Shown here: positions 25,929-35,550 of the stretch, piece after piece
How positions within the stretch are numbered: the first letter of the stretch is position 1
How the letters are laid out: every line of letters starts with the position of its first letter
Origin: Paludibacteraceae bacterium
Lineage (GTDB): Bacteria; Bacteroidota; Bacteroidia; Bacteroidales; Paludibacteraceae
Direction: 5' to 3'
Assembly (NCBI GenBank): GCA_024399655.1
Contig: JAKSNP010000001.1
Location: forward strand, 1-64,000
DNA length: 64,000 bases
Translations under genes and position numbers: made by a program
The notes under the pieces: model-generated
Told to the model about the DNA's origin: nothing
Databases searched by the model: none
Seen by the model: the letters and a program-made list of their open reading frames with translations, nothing else

Positions 25929-26321
25929 ATGTTGAATAAAATGAATAACACTCTTGCATACAAAATCATCCCTCATTTATGCCGTTGCTTATTTTTCACG
26001 ACATGCTTATTGTATAGTGCAGGAGTAAAAAGTGAAGTAAGATGTGACACTTTATACACACACGATTCCATTGTCATTATCACCACTGCTTGTGCCCCGA
26101 TTTGTTCATCAGTTGCGCGCGCATATAATAAAGACGGCAAATTTTTAGGAGACCTTCAATCTCCTTTTCCCGATGCCATATTTCCTGAAGCCTATATAGA
26201 AGATGGTCAAATCAGATGGCGTGACAATACCGTTGCCATTTTGGACGAAGAAGAACAGAACCGCGAACAAAGGAGTAGCATCCCTACCGAAAAAAACAAA
26301 AAAGGAAAGAAAAAGAAGTGA
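25929..26321 (+). CDS. Small exported protein of unknown function
   Basis: 130 residues, not recognised. It has an N-terminal hydrophobic segment (residues 14-32) that could be a signal peptide, a compact middle part with Cys residues (VRCDTLY, TTACAPICSS) and the phrase RAYNKDGKFLGDLQSP, and a Lys-rich end (EKNKKGKKKK). The stop overlaps the GTG start of aroK. Its place between ispF and aroK in a tight run argues that it is a real gene. Met5 is an alternative start. Confidence 0.6.
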   Translation: MLNKMNNTLAYKIIPHLCRCLFFTTCLLYSAGVKSEVRCDTLYTHDSIVIITTACAPICSSVARAYNKDGKFLGDLQSPFPDAIFPEAYIEDGQIRWRDNTVAILDEEEQNREQRSSIPTEKNKKGKKKK

Positions 26322-26866
26322 AAGCACCCATCTATCTAATCGGTTACATGGCAGCAGGAAAAACAACTGCCGGACGAATCTTAGCAGAAATGTTGGGATG
26401 GCACTTTGTGGATTTGGATGAAGCCTTTACGGAAATCCATGGATATAAGCCTGCCGAATATATACGCCAATATGGAATTGATGCATTCCGCAAGAAAGAA
26501 AAATATGTTTTGGAAGACATTGCGGATATGTCGCCGTATGAACAAGTGATATACGCAACAGGTGGAGGCTATCCTTGTTGGGAGGACAACATGGAATGCC
26601 TAAAAGAATTAGGAAGTAGCATATATATCAAATGGTCGGCTAATGATTTGGTGAAACGATTGATGCTGACAGATTTAAGCGATAGACCAATTCTGCAAGG
26701 ACATACAGAAGAAGAGTTACTTGCTTTCATCAAGCCTCAACTTGAAGCCAGAGAACCATTTTATCAACAAGCTGATTATATATTAGAAGCGCCCGGCTTT
26801 ATCGAGGACGCAGATTTAAAAATAGCAGAACAGATATGTCAATTAATGAAATCCAAGACGAGATAA
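26318..26866 (+). CDS. aroK: Shikimate kinase
   Basis: Phosphorylates shikimate in aromatic amino acid synthesis. 182 residues: P-loop GYMAAGKTT at 9-17, D32 and D34 in FVDLDEAF for shikimate binding, FRKKEKYVL for the conserved Arg, ATGGGYP near 87, and the lid Arg in SDRPIL. The start is GTG, overlapping the preceding TGA, so translation is probably coupled. Confidence 0.95.
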   Translation: MKAPIYLIGYMAAGKTTAGRILAEMLGWHFVDLDEAFTEIHGYKPAEYIRQYGIDAFRKKEKYVLEDIADMSPYEQVIYATGGGYPCWEDNMECLKELGSSIYIKWSANDLVKRLMLTDLSDRPILQGHTEEELLAFIKPQLEAREPFYQQADYILEAPGFIEDADLKIAEQICQLMKSKTR

Positions 26867-27258
26867 TTGAAGAATTCTCGGCATTTGACGACTGGATGGA
26901 CCGTTACTCTTTGTTAATTGAATACGGAAACGGTTTAAGTGCCATGCCTGAAGAAGACAAAAACGAAAAAAATCTAATAGACGGATGTCAAAGTAAAGTG
27001 TGGTTTACTTGCACCTATCAGGATGGGAAGATAGAATATCAAGGAGATTCAGATGCCATATTGGTGAAAGGAATAGTAGCTATACTAATTCGCGTATTAG
27101 GAGGACATACACCCAAAGAAATCGTTGATGCAGATTTACACTTTATAGATGACATTCAATTGCGAGAACATCTATCTCCCACACGTTCAAACGGATTAGC
27201 CGCAATGCTAAATCAAATGAGATTATACGCCTTAACCTATTTGGCAAGCGGTAAATAG
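26836..27258 (+). CDS. sufE: SufE-type cysteine desulfuration protein
   Basis: SufE accepts sulfur from the cysteine desulfurase SufS and passes it to Fe-S assembly. 140 residues with the sulfur-accepting Cys at residue 51 in DGCQSKVW, the same position as in E. coli SufE, and VKGIVAILIRVLGGHTPKEI. It overlaps the end of aroK by 31 bases. No suf genes adjoin it. Last gene of the long plus-strand run; a hairpin follows. Confidence 0.94.
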   Translation: MSINEIQDEIIEEFSAFDDWMDRYSLLIEYGNGLSAMPEEDKNEKNLIDGCQSKVWFTCTYQDGKIEYQGDSDAILVKGIVAILIRVLGGHTPKEIVDADLHFIDDIQLREHLSPTRSNGLAAMLNQMRLYALTYLASGK

Positions 27259-27288
27259 TTTTTGGGGATACAAGAACATAATAATGAT

Positions 27289-27330
27289 AAAGAGAGCAAC
27301 GTAGTCATTTGACGACATTGCTCTCTTTAT
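27289..27330. terminator. Terminator between sufE and ftsE (convergent)
   Basis: AAAGAGAGCAA (27289-27299) pairs with TTGCTCTCTTT (27318-27328), with a shorter inner stem (GTC/GAC). The A/U-rich base suits both strands: it ends the lptD-sufE run and the ftsE unit. Confidence 0.85.
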
Positions 27331-27394
27331 ATAATTGCATATATATTCCGGTTATCTACTCATCAAAAGCAAGACACCCGAATATTCATAGAAA

Positions 27395-28060
27395 TCAGGC
27401 CCCTTCGTTGACTTGTCCCGATTGGAAAAGAAGTTTTCTTCCCGGATAAAGTTCGGGCCAAAGAGGATTATGTGTTGACATGATAACTGTCATACCAGCT
27501 TTACATATACTATAAAGCAATTCCATTATCTCTCGACCTGTTTCGGGATCAAGATTACCGGTCGGTTCATCTGCCAAAATCACTTCGGGAGTATTGAGGA
27601 GCGCTCTTGCGATAACAACACGTTGTTGTTCACCTCCACTAAGTTGATAAGGCATTTTATAAGCTTTATCAGCCATACCGACCTGCTCCAAGACATCCAT
27701 AATATGATTTTTCATCACATGTTTGTCTTTCCATCCGGTAGCAGTAAGCACAAACATCAAATTATCTTCCACATTGCGATCAGTAAGCAATTGAAAGTCC
27801 TGGAAGACCACTCCAATTTTCCGTCTGAGATAGGGAATTTGGCTACGTTGAATGGTACGCATATCATATCCCAAAAAAGTAGCCTGACCGTCAGCAATAG
27901 GAAGTTCAGCGTAGAAAGTTTTCATCAAAGTGGATTTTCCACACCCGACTCGCCCGAGAAGATACACCATTTCTCCCGGATTGATGCGTAGGTTGACACC
28001 ACGAAGAACGATTTGCTCGTCCTGTCGAACTTCTACATTAGCATAATCAATCAGTTCCAT
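27395..28060 (-). CDS. ftsE: FtsE-type cell-division ABC ATPase
   Basis: FtsE with FtsX activates peptidoglycan hydrolysis at the division site. 221 residues: Walker [10 protein letters not shown] at 36-44, Q-loop VVFQDFQLL, signature LSGGEQQRV near 139, Walker [13 protein letters not shown] and H-loop STHN. The DFQLL segment and GNLDPET are typical of FtsE. No ftsX lies next to it; in Bacteroidota ftsX is often elsewhere. Its ATG overlaps the DUF349 gene stop (TAATG). Confidence 0.88.
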   Translation of the reverse strand: MELIDYANVEVRQDEQIVLRGVNLRINPGEMVYLLGRVGCGKSTLMKTFYAELPIADGQATFLGYDMRTIQRSQIPYLRRKIGVVFQDFQLLTDRNVEDNLMFVLTATGWKDKHVMKNHIMDVLEQVGMADKAYKMPYQLSGGEQQRVVIARALLNTPEVILADEPTGNLDPETGREIMELLYSICKAGMTVIMSTHNPLWPELYPGRKLLFQSGQVNEGA

Positions 28061-29538
28061 TATTCCTCCGATAATTTCTTCTCGAGTTCAATAAGTTGCG
28101 CTTTGAGATCATCGATTTTCTTTTGCATATCGTCTACCAAACGATTAGCAGTTTTCGATTTACCGGTGAAGAATAGTATATTGTTCTCAGCAGTTTTAAT
28201 TTCCTGTTGGAGATTCTCATAGATACGCATCAGTTTATTTTTATCGGAAGTCTGGATCATCTTCTCATTTTGTGCTTTTCTGCGTTCGCCACGAGCAGCT
28301 TTATCCATTTCTCGTTTTTTATTGAAGAAGTCATCACAAACAGCCGTGAATTGTTTCCAGATTTCATCGGAATATTTACGAGCGACGGGACCGATAGTTT
28401 TCCATTCTTTCTGCAACGCAACTATTTGTGAAGTTGCGTTTTGCCAATTCTCACTGGCACGAAGTTCTTCCACCTTAGCGAGCAGTTCACGTTTACGACG
28501 AAGGTTCTCGCTAAAGACATCACGTATGCTCTTATAATACTGAGCTTTAGCGCGGAAGAAGCCATCAGTTAGCGCACGATACTCATCGTAGATAGCCTGG
28601 TTCTGCTTTTTTGGAGCAAACCCGATGGCTCTCCATTCCGTCTGTACCCCTTGGAGTTGTTCGGAAATTTCATCCCAAACTTTATTGGATTTGATTGTAT
28701 ATTCACCAGCCTCGTCACGATGAGCGTCGAGCAATTCGTGAACGCGTGCAATAAGCGCTTGCTTTTTCTCGAGGTTCTCCTGTTCTTTGGCATGGATTTG
28801 ATCGAAATAAGCCTGATGCTTTTTATTGATTACGGATGAAGCCTCTTTGAAACGGTTCCACAAATCTTCACGCAATTCACGAGCAACGGGACCGATTTCA
28901 GCCCATTCATCGTGGAGTTGCTGCAAAGCACGACTTGCTTCCACAACAGAGGGATTATCTTTCAGTTTTTCGGCAGCTTCGCAAAGCAAGGTTTTCATTT
29001 CAAGGTTTTTCTTGAAATCAAGATCTCGTAATTCGATATTGATTTTAACCAGGTCATAGAACTGTTCCTGATATTGCTGATATTCTTTCCAGATTTCCTG
29101 AGCCTTGGGAGCAGGAACTGCTCCGATGGTTTTCCATTCTGCTTGGAGGTCGCGCATTTTCTGCAAGTTGCCCATTACATCGGCAGTTTCGGCTTGAGCG
29201 AGATCCTTCATCTGCGCCAAGATATTTTCTTTGCGCAAAAGGTTTTGCTCCTGTTCAGCCTCAATCTGTTTAGCGACTTCCGCTTTTTTCTCTTTATAAA
29301 CATTCAACAACTCGCGGAATTGCACTTCAACTTGATCCAATGACGGCTGCCAATTTTCAAGAGTTTCGCCATTAGCTGCAGCAGCTTCTTCGGCAGCCTG
29401 TTTAAGCGCGGCTTGCTCCTCATGAAAACGGCGATAGAATCGAACTTTCAATTCTTCCACCTGATCCTTTACTTCAGTTACGTTCTGCTCCAGGAGAGCT
29501 TTCAACTCGTCAACGAGTGATTGTTTGTCGTTTTCCAT
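28060..29538 (-). CDS. DUF349 repeat coiled-coil protein
   Basis: 492 residues, highly charged and mostly helical, with at least four DUF349 modules marked by W-x-x-IG-x-V/A-P/A motifs (AEWKTIGAVPAPK, DEWAEIGPVARE, TEWRAIGFAPKK, KEWKTIGPVARK) and a C-terminal coiled coil (about 440-492). DUF349 proteins are widespread in Bacteroidota and have no settled function. No signal peptide or membrane segment, so it is cytoplasmic. One-base overlap with ftsE suggests a shared role or at least shared expression. Confidence 0.85.
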   Translation of the reverse strand: MENDKQSLVDELKALLEQNVTEVKDQVEELKVRFYRRFHEEQAALKQAAEEAAAANGETLENWQPSLDQVEVQFRELLNVYKEKKAEVAKQIEAEQEQNLLRKENILAQMKDLAQAETADVMGNLQKMRDLQAEWKTIGAVPAPKAQEIWKEYQQYQEQFYDLVKINIELRDLDFKKNLEMKTLLCEAAEKLKDNPSVVEASRALQQLHDEWAEIGPVARELREDLWNRFKEASSVINKKHQAYFDQIHAKEQENLEKKQALIARVHELLDAHRDEAGEYTIKSNKVWDEISEQLQGVQTEWRAIGFAPKKQNQAIYDEYRALTDGFFRAKAQYYKSIRDVFSENLRRKRELLAKVEELRASENWQNATSQIVALQKEWKTIGPVARKYSDEIWKQFTAVCDDFFNKKREMDKAARGERRKAQNEKMIQTSDKNKLMRIYENLQQEIKTAENNILFFTGKSKTANRLVDDMQKKIDDLKAQLIELEKKLSEE

Positions 29539-29608
29539 AAAAATAGAATCACCTTTCGGTGCGGTTACAATTTGCGCTTACGCGCGTACTTTAATTATAA
29601 ATGGGCTG

Positions 29609-29640
29609 CAAAATTACTATATTTTTTTTAAACATGCAAG
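29609..29640 (-). promoter_or_regulatory. Promoter for DUF349 protein-ftsE
   Basis: Minus strand: CTTG in place of TTTG (29640-29637), 20 bases, TAATTTTG (29616-29609), 70 bases before the ATG. Slightly degenerate upstream box. Confidence 0.6.
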
Positions 29641-29675
29641 ATTTTATGACAAAAATATGCAAAACACACATTTTT

Positions 29676-30608
29676 TTAACATTTCGCACCATATTTAGAC
29701 AATTCAACAGCCACATTAGCAGCCAATCTTGCATTATTCAGCACCAAATGTATATTGCTATCAAGACTCAATCCGCCAGTCAGTTCTTTGATACGGGCGA
29801 GCAAAAATGGCGTAGTCGCTTTTCCTTTGATTCCTTTCTCGTTGCATTCGGCCACAGCCTGTTCAATAGCTATGTCTATGGTATTTTTATCCATTTGATA
29901 TTGTTCAGAAACCGGATTTGTGACGAGCATACCATTATGAATACCCATTTCCCGCTGGGCGATGAAAGCAGCCGCCACTTCGGAAGGCGAATCCAAGCGG
30001 TAATCCACTCCGAAACCGGATTTTCGCGTATAGAAAGCCGGCAGTTCATCCGTTCCGAACCCGATTACAGGAACGCCTTTCGTTTCCAGATACTCTAAGG
30101 TCAAACCGATATCAAGGATAGATTTTGCACCCGCACATACGACCATGACCGGAGTTTGCGCCAACTCTTCCAGATCAGCAGAAATATCCATGGTGGTTTC
30201 CGCTCCACGATGCACGCCTCCGATTCCACCTGTAGCAAAAACCTGGATACCAGCCATGTGAGCAATCATCATCGTAGTCGTAACCGTTGTTGCTCCGTCC
30301 ATTTTCCGTGCTACGAGCACAGGCAAATCGCGACGAGAAGCTTTGGTCACTTTCGTTCCCTGCTTTCCTAAATATTCAATTTGCTCAGCCGTACAGCCGG
30401 CAATCAGATTGCCACCGATAACCGCGATGGTAGCGGGTACAGCACCACAATCACGGATAGTTTGTTCCACCCGCAAAGCCGTTTCCACATTTTGAGGATA
30501 AGGCATTCCGTGAGATATGATGGTTGACTCAAGCGCCACAACAGGGCGATTGGTTTGAAGTGCCATACGTACTTCTTCAGAGATGTGTAAGAAAGAATTG
30601 GAAATCAT
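29676..30608 (-). CDS. psuG: Pseudouridine-5'-phosphate glycosidase
   Basis: Splits pseudouridine-5'-phosphate into uracil and ribose-5-phosphate. 310 residues of the PsuG (IndA) family: VVALESTIISHGMPYPQN near the start, ATIAVIGGNLIAG, the catalytic-Lys segment KQGTKVTKASRRDL, and TGGIGGVHRGAE. The usual kinase partner PsuK is not adjacent; a nucleoside-type permease lies 5 kb away. The start is placed at Met4 of the open frame because the first ATG lies only eight bases past the promoter's TAnnTTTG box. Confidence 0.94.
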   Translation of the reverse strand: MISNSFLHISEEVRMALQTNRPVVALESTIISHGMPYPQNVETALRVEQTIRDCGAVPATIAVIGGNLIAGCTAEQIEYLGKQGTKVTKASRRDLPVLVARKMDGATTVTTTMMIAHMAGIQVFATGGIGGVHRGAETTMDISADLEELAQTPVMVVCAGAKSILDIGLTLEYLETKGVPVIGFGTDELPAFYTRKSGFGVDYRLDSPSEVAAAFIAQREMGIHNGMLVTNPVSEQYQMDKNTIDIAIEQAVAECNEKGIKGKATTPFLLARIKELTGGLSLDSNIHLVLNNARLAANVAVELSKYGAKC

Positions 30609-30625
30609 ATAATACAATTATTTTG

Positions 30626-30657
30626 CAAAGGTACAACTTTTTTTTTATTCTGCCAAA
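30626..30657 (-). promoter_or_regulatory. Promoter for psuG
   Basis: Minus strand: TTTG (30657-30654), 20 bases, TACCTTTG (30633-30626), 17 bases before the chosen start. Confidence 0.75.
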
Positions 30658-30945
30658 TAAAAACCGTTTTCTTCTTTCTGTCCATTATTAAATTTCACAA
30701 ATATTATAAATCTACACAAACGCCGATTCATTATAAAAAGCATACAAACAAGAATAAACTCTCGATTAGGTCTCGAAAATATCATTAAAAAATTTCATAT
30801 CACAACAGAGCAGACCAACACATTTTTTAAGACAGATTAACATATATATTGGCCATAAAAAAGTGATTACATATAGATTGAGCCGAGCGAGCAACGTATA
30901 TCGAACGAGAGCAGAGCGACATCTCGATAAACATAAGTCTATAAT

Positions 30946-31000
30946 CTCTCGGTAACGTTACCTTTATCTTACGTTTATGTTACGTTTAACTCTCGACAAA
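30946..31000. repeat. 11-bp-period tandem repeat, family III (site D)
   Basis: Units begin at 30946, 30957, 30968, 30979 and 30990: CTCTCGGTAAC, GTTACCTTTAT, CTTACGTTTAT, GTTACGTTTAA and CTCTCGACAAA. Looser 11-base phasing can be followed upstream to about 30880. The same units occur at 52885-52928. Confidence 0.78.
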
Positions 31001-31084
31001 GATAAGTCAAAGACCAAAAGGAATTGATACTAAGAAGATATATTGATACACAAAGGCATTTTTATCATCTGCACCTCTTCTTTC

Positions 31085-31118
31085 AGCATATATTTAGCAT
31101 ATATTTCAGCATATATTT
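31085..31118. repeat. AGCATATATTT repeat
   Basis: Three copies of AGCATATATTT at 31085, 31096 and 31108: the first two exactly 11 bases apart, the third shifted by one base. They lie in the same intergenic region as site D. Confidence 0.7.
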
Positions 31119-31211
31119 TACTATACACAGGCAATGAAGTAAGGGACGGAAAAAGTCCGTTGAAATCAAGAAAAAACGGATCAAACAGCAAGCATCCACC
31201 AATCATATAAG

Positions 31212-31245
31212 CGATGACATGCAGACTCAAACGATGACATGCAGA
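31212..31245. repeat. Direct repeat with 20-base spacing
   Basis: CGATGACATGCAGA occurs at 31212 and again at 31232, about 50 bases upstream of the pheT promoter. Role unknown. Confidence 0.65.
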
Positions 31246-31291
31246 TAGAGGAAGCGCATATTACAAAAAAACAAAGTTTTTTGCCAATATA

Positions 31292-31323
31292 TTTGCATAA
31301 ATCAATATTTTTTTGTACCTTTG
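31292..31323 (+). promoter_or_regulatory. Promoter for pheT-prfC
   Basis: TTTG at 31292-31295, 20 bases, TACCTTTG at 31316-31323. It predicts a leader of about 170 bases before the pheT ATG. Confidence 0.72.
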
Positions 31324-31496
31324 CACGCTTTTTGGGATTTTGTGCGTGTGATGCAACGGCATTTTGGTGAAAGCCCCTCACGGACAAACATTCACGCCCC
31401 AAGCGAAACACTCGACAATAGCGAAGGATCCATCAAATATCACCACCGGCAGATTCAATGAATTCATCGAGAAAAACCGAATAAATATCAAACATT

Positions 31497-34064
31497 ATGA
31501 ATATATCTTACAAATGGCTTAAACGGTACATCGACTTGAAGGACGATGCAGAAACCGTAGCAAAAATTCTCACATCCATCGGATTGGAAGTAGGGACAGT
31601 AGAACAAGTGGAAAGCATCAAAGGCGGTCTGCAAGGTTTGGTAGTAGGCGAAGTGCTCAGCTGTATCCCCCACCCTAACAGCGACCACCTGCATATAACG
31701 CAAACCCGCTTGGCACCAGATGCCGACCCTGTACAAATCGTATGCGGCGCAGCCAATGTTGCAGCCGGACAGAAAGTGATAGTGGCCACCGTCGGGACCA
31801 AGTTGTATCAAGGTGACGAATGCATCACCATCAAACGCGGCAAGATACGCGGAGAGGAATCACTCGGCATGATATGTGCAGAAGACGAAATCGGTGTTGG
31901 AAGCAGTCACGAAGGTATTATGGTGCTCCCGGCAGATACTCCAGTCGGCTTACCCGCCGCAAAATATTTCCATTTGGAAAACGATACGGTGATTGAAGTG
32001 GATATCACTCCCAACCGTTCCGATGCCGCATCACACTATGGTGTAGCAAGAGATTTGCACGCTTATTACGTGGCACATGCCCTCATGGAGGAGCCGAACG
32101 ACGGTAACGACCCAAGCAACTCAATGGACGATGTGCCCTTGTTGAGCCGCCCCGATGTCAGCGGCTTCAAAGTGGACCACAATGACCTGCCAATCACAGT
32201 AACCATAGAAAACCCCCAAGCCTGCCCCAGATATACAGGTGTGAGCATCAAAGGCGTGACCGTAAAAGAATCACCTGAATGGTTAAAAAATGCGTTGAAT
32301 ACAATAGGTTTGCGCAGCATCAACAACATCGTGGACATTACGAATTTCGTTCTTCACGAGAACGGTCAGGCACTACATGCGTTTGATGCCGACAAAATAA
32401 CAGGCCGCCATATTATCGTCAAAAATGCTCGTCAAGGCGAAAAATTCGTAACGCTTGACGGCACAGAACGTGAAATGGACGCCAAAGACCTGATGATTTG
32501 CAACGAAAACGGACCGATGTGCATAGCCGGTGTGTTCGGCGGTTTGGAAAGCGGTGTAACAGAAAAGACCCAGAATGTTTTCCTTGAATCCGCCTATTTT
32601 GATCCGGTAAGCATCCGTAAAACGGCAAGACGCCATCAATTATCCACCGATGCCTCATTCCGATACGAGCGCGGTTGCGATCCCAACAATACATTGTATG
32701 TATTGAAACGCGCAGCCACCCTGATTCAAGAAGTAGCTGGCGGAGAAATCAGTATGGATATCGTCGACTTCGTAGACGGCAAGCCGGCTTCTCAACAAGA
32801 TAGCGTTCTGTTTGAGCCCTGGAAAGTGGAACTTAACATAAACCGCATCAATCAATTGATAGGCAAACAGATAAGCAAAGAAGTAATTGAGGGTATTCTG
32901 GCCGCTTTGGATATAGAAATAAACGATGATACAGACGGCACTTTGCTGGTAGGCGTTCCCCGCTATCGCGTAGATGTACAACGCGAATGCGATGTGGTTG
33001 AAGATATACTTCGTATATACGGTTACAACAACATTGAATTCCCCGAGAAATTGAACTCCAATTTGAGTTTCAATCCGAAACCCAATCCCGTATTCCTGCA
33101 AACCCGCATATCGGAACAACTGACGGCACAAGGTTTCCGCGAAATACTGAATAATTCGCTTACCAAGACGTCGTATTATCAACGTGGCACATGGATGGAA
33201 AGTTGCGTTAAAATCAAGAATCCGTTGAGTCAAGACCTCGGCGTAATGCGTCAAACCCTTCTTTTCGGCGGATTGGAAAGCATACAACGCAACCAAAACA
33301 GAAAGAATGCCGACTTGAAATTCTATGAATTCGGCAATTGCTACCATTATAATCGCCAAGCCGTAGAAGGAACTGATAACGAACCGATTGCAGCCTATAC
33401 CGAAGAACCGCATCTCGGCATGTGGATTACCGGAAACCGAAACGCGCAAACATGGATGCGCAAAGACGAGAAAGTATCCTTCTATCTTCTTCATGCCTAT
33501 GTCAACAATGTTCTCCGTCGTTTAGGTGTGAACCTGGATCGCGTCATTCTCGAACCAGCTATCGATCCGGAAAAAGAATGTTGCTGCGGGATATGCGAGT
33601 GCTTCGCTGACGGATTGGTAATAAAAACGCAAGCCAATGTGATTTTGGGCTACATGGCTGTTGTAAAACGCGACTTGCTGAAGCAATTCGACATCGACGG
33701 TGAAGTGTTCTATGCCGATTTGTATTGGAAACAGCTGATCAAGCAGGACAAACAGTACAAACCCATCATCGAAGACCTTCCCAAATTCCCAGAGGTAAAA
33801 CGCGACTTCGCTTTGCTGGTGGACAAAAATATTCTGTTTGCCGATTTGAAGCGAGCCGCACGTGAGACAGAAAAGAAATTACTGAAAAACGTATACCTCT
33901 TTGATGTTTACGAAGGAAAGAATCTGGAAGAAGGCAAAAAATCGTATGCGTTGAGTTTCATTCTTCAAGACAAGGAGAATACTCTAACCGACCAGAAAAT
34001 TGATGCCATCATGGGCAAACTACAACATACATTCGAAAGTAAATTCAATGCAAAACTTCGTTGA
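31497..34064 (+). CDS. pheT: Phenylalanine-tRNA ligase beta subunit
   Basis: 855 residues, slightly longer than the usual ~800. Domain order: N-terminal MNISYKWLKRYIDL, the tRNA-binding OB domain (about 40-150, ending SLGMICAEDEIG), B3/B4 editing domain, B5 domain, the catalytic-like core, and the C-terminal anticodon-binding (FDX-ACB) domain beginning about PKFPEVKRDFALLVD. It works with PheS, encoded 17 kb away on the opposite strand. A Cys cluster (ECCCGICEC, near 690) is unusual to the eye. It overlaps prfC by 17 bases. Confidence 0.96.
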   Translation: MNISYKWLKRYIDLKDDAETVAKILTSIGLEVGTVEQVESIKGGLQGLVVGEVLSCIPHPNSDHLHITQTRLAPDADPVQIVCGAANVAAGQKVIVATVGTKLYQGDECITIKRGKIRGEESLGMICAEDEIGVGSSHEGIMVLPADTPVGLPAAKYFHLENDTVIEVDITPNRSDAASHYGVARDLHAYYVAHALMEEPNDGNDPSNSMDDVPLLSRPDVSGFKVDHNDLPITVTIENPQACPRYTGVSIKGVTVKESPEWLKNALNTIGLRSINNIVDITNFVLHENGQALHAFDADKITGRHIIVKNARQGEKFVTLDGTEREMDAKDLMICNENGPMCIAGVFGGLESGVTEKTQNVFLESAYFDPVSIRKTARRHQLSTDASFRYERGCDPNNTLYVLKRAATLIQEVAGGEISMDIVDFVDGKPASQQDSVLFEPWKVELNINRINQLIGKQISKEVIEGILAALDIEINDDTDGTLLVGVPRYRVDVQRECDVVEDILRIYGYNNIEFPEKLNSNLSFNPKPNPVFLQTRISEQLTAQGFREILNNSLTKTSYYQRGTWMESCVKIKNPLSQDLGVMRQTLLFGGLESIQRNQNRKNADLKFYEFGNCYHYNRQAVEGTDNEPIAAYTEEPHLGMWITGNRNAQTWMRKDEKVSFYLLHAYVNNVLRRLGVNLDRVILEPAIDPEKECCCGICECFADGLVIKTQANVILGYMAVVKRDLLKQFDIDGEVFYADLYWKQLIKQDKQYKPIIEDLPKFPEVKRDFALLVDKNILFADLKRAARETEKKLLKNVYLFDVYEGKNLEEGKKSYALSFILQDKENTLTDQKIDAIMGKLQHTFESKFNAKLR

Positions 34065-35535
34065 GGAAATATTAAAAAGACGCACTTTTGCGATTATATC
34101 CCACCCGGATGCCGGTAAAACCACTTTGACCGAAAAGCTTCTGTTGTACGGAGGAGCCATTCATGTTGCCGGTGCAGTAAAAAGCAACAAAATCAAGAAG
34201 ACGGCCACTTCCGACTGGATGGAGATTGAAAAACAACGCGGTATATCCGTTGCGACCTCGGTAATGGGATTCGACTACGATTCCTATCACATCAATATTC
34301 TCGATACTCCCGGTCACCAGGACTTCGCTGAAGACACTTTTCGCACATTAACGGCCGTAGACAGTGTAATTATTGTCATTGACTCCGCCAAAGGTGTAGA
34401 AACACAGACACGCCGTTTGATGGAAGTTTGCCGCATGCGTAAAACACCGGTAATGGTGTTTATGAACAAGATGGACCGCGAAGGCAAAGACCCCTTCGAT
34501 CTAATGGACGATGTGGAACAAGAACTTGGCATCAACGTCACCCCTATGAGTTGGGCCAATGGACAAGGAATAAAATTTGAAGAGGTGTGGACACGAGGCA
34601 GCGACAAGTGGAATGCCAATATGCGCCCTGAAGACAGAGAACTGATAGAAGGCGTGTATCCGGAATTTGACCGGGACCTGTATCTGGCCGGTGATCTGGC
34701 ACCCGTTTTCTATGGTTCGGCCTACAAGACCATCGGAGTACAGGAATTGTTGGATTTCTTCGTCAAAAACGCTCCGTCTCCCCGTCCGATTGACGCATTG
34801 GAAAGAACAGTGGACCCGATGGAAGAATCTTTCACGGGATTCTGCTTCAAGATTCACGCCAATATGGACCCCAATCATAGAAGTTGCATCGCCTTCTTCA
34901 AGATTTGCAGCGGCAGGTTTGAGCGAAATGTCTATTACAAGCATGTAAGGAAAGACCAGCAGATGCGTTTCTCGGCCCCCACCTGTTTCATGGCACAGAA
35001 AAAAGAGACCGTTGACGAAGCGTTTGCAGGCGATATAGTAGGTCTGCCGGATACAGGCAACTTCAAGATAGGTGATACGCTCACATCCGGAGAGAACCTG
35101 CATTTCAAAGGTCTACCGAGTTTCTCACCGGAAATGTTCAAATACATCGAAAATGCAGATCCGATGAAACAGAAACAATTGGACAAAGGCGTACATCAAT
35201 TGATGGACGAAGGTGTTGCTCAGTTGTTTGTCAGCCAAATGAACGGCCGCAAAATTATCGGGACCGTCGGGCAATTGCAATTTGAGGTGATTCAATATCG
35301 ACTCGAACACGAATACAACGCAAAATGCCGTTGGGAGAACCTGCAAATGTACAAAGCTTGTTGGATTGAATCCGATGACGTCGAAGAATTGGAATTGTTC
35401 AAAAAACGCAAGGCACAATATATGGCACTTGACAAAGAAGGCAGAGATGTATTTATGGCAGATAGCGGATATGTGCTGAATATGGCTCAAAACGACTATA
35501 AACATATCAAATTCCATTTTACCAGCGAATTTTAA
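34048..35535 (+). CDS. prfC: Peptide chain release factor 3
   Basis: RF3 is the GTPase that recycles RF1 and RF2 from the ribosome. 495 residues: G1 HPDAGKTTL near 20, G2 region EKQRGISVATSV, G3 DTPGHQDF, G4 NKMDRE, then domain 2 with the RF3-type block FTGFCFKIHANMDPNHRSCIAF. The ATG at 34048 (MQNFVEEILKRRTFAIISHPDAG) is the family-like start and lies inside the end of pheT. The overlap suggests coupled expression. Confidence 0.95.
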   Translation: MQNFVEEILKRRTFAIISHPDAGKTTLTEKLLLYGGAIHVAGAVKSNKIKKTATSDWMEIEKQRGISVATSVMGFDYDSYHINILDTPGHQDFAEDTFRTLTAVDSVIIVIDSAKGVETQTRRLMEVCRMRKTPVMVFMNKMDREGKDPFDLMDDVEQELGINVTPMSWANGQGIKFEEVWTRGSDKWNANMRPEDRELIEGVYPEFDRDLYLAGDLAPVFYGSAYKTIGVQELLDFFVKNAPSPRPIDALERTVDPMEESFTGFCFKIHANMDPNHRSCIAFFKICSGRFERNVYYKHVRKDQQMRFSAPTCFMAQKKETVDEAFAGDIVGLPDTGNFKIGDTLTSGENLHFKGLPSFSPEMFKYIENADPMKQKQLDKGVHQLMDEGVAQLFVSQMNGRKIIGTVGQLQFEVIQYRLEHEYNAKCRWENLQMYKACWIESDDVEELELFKKRKAQYMALDKEGRDVFMADSGYVLNMAQNDYKHIKFHFTSEF

Positions 35536-35550
35536 AGCCGGAATCAGTCA

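Larger units (their letters stand above)
30609..31496. other. Long divergent intergenic region psuG/pheT
   Basis: 888 bases with no credible gene; the only sizeable frame (31030-31230 minus) has no family features. The region holds the psuG promoter, an 11-bp-period repeat array (30946-31000, with looser units from about 30880), a triple AGCATATATTT repeat (31085-31118), a 20-base-spaced direct repeat (31212-31245), the pheT promoter and a 170-base pheT leader in which no known leader or riboswitch was recognised. Confidence 0.65.

Noticed and set aside
31030..31230. 66-residue open frame in the psuG/pheT gap
   Set aside because: No signal, motif or promoter, and it crosses the AGCATATATTT repeat; more likely chance in A/T-rich DNA.
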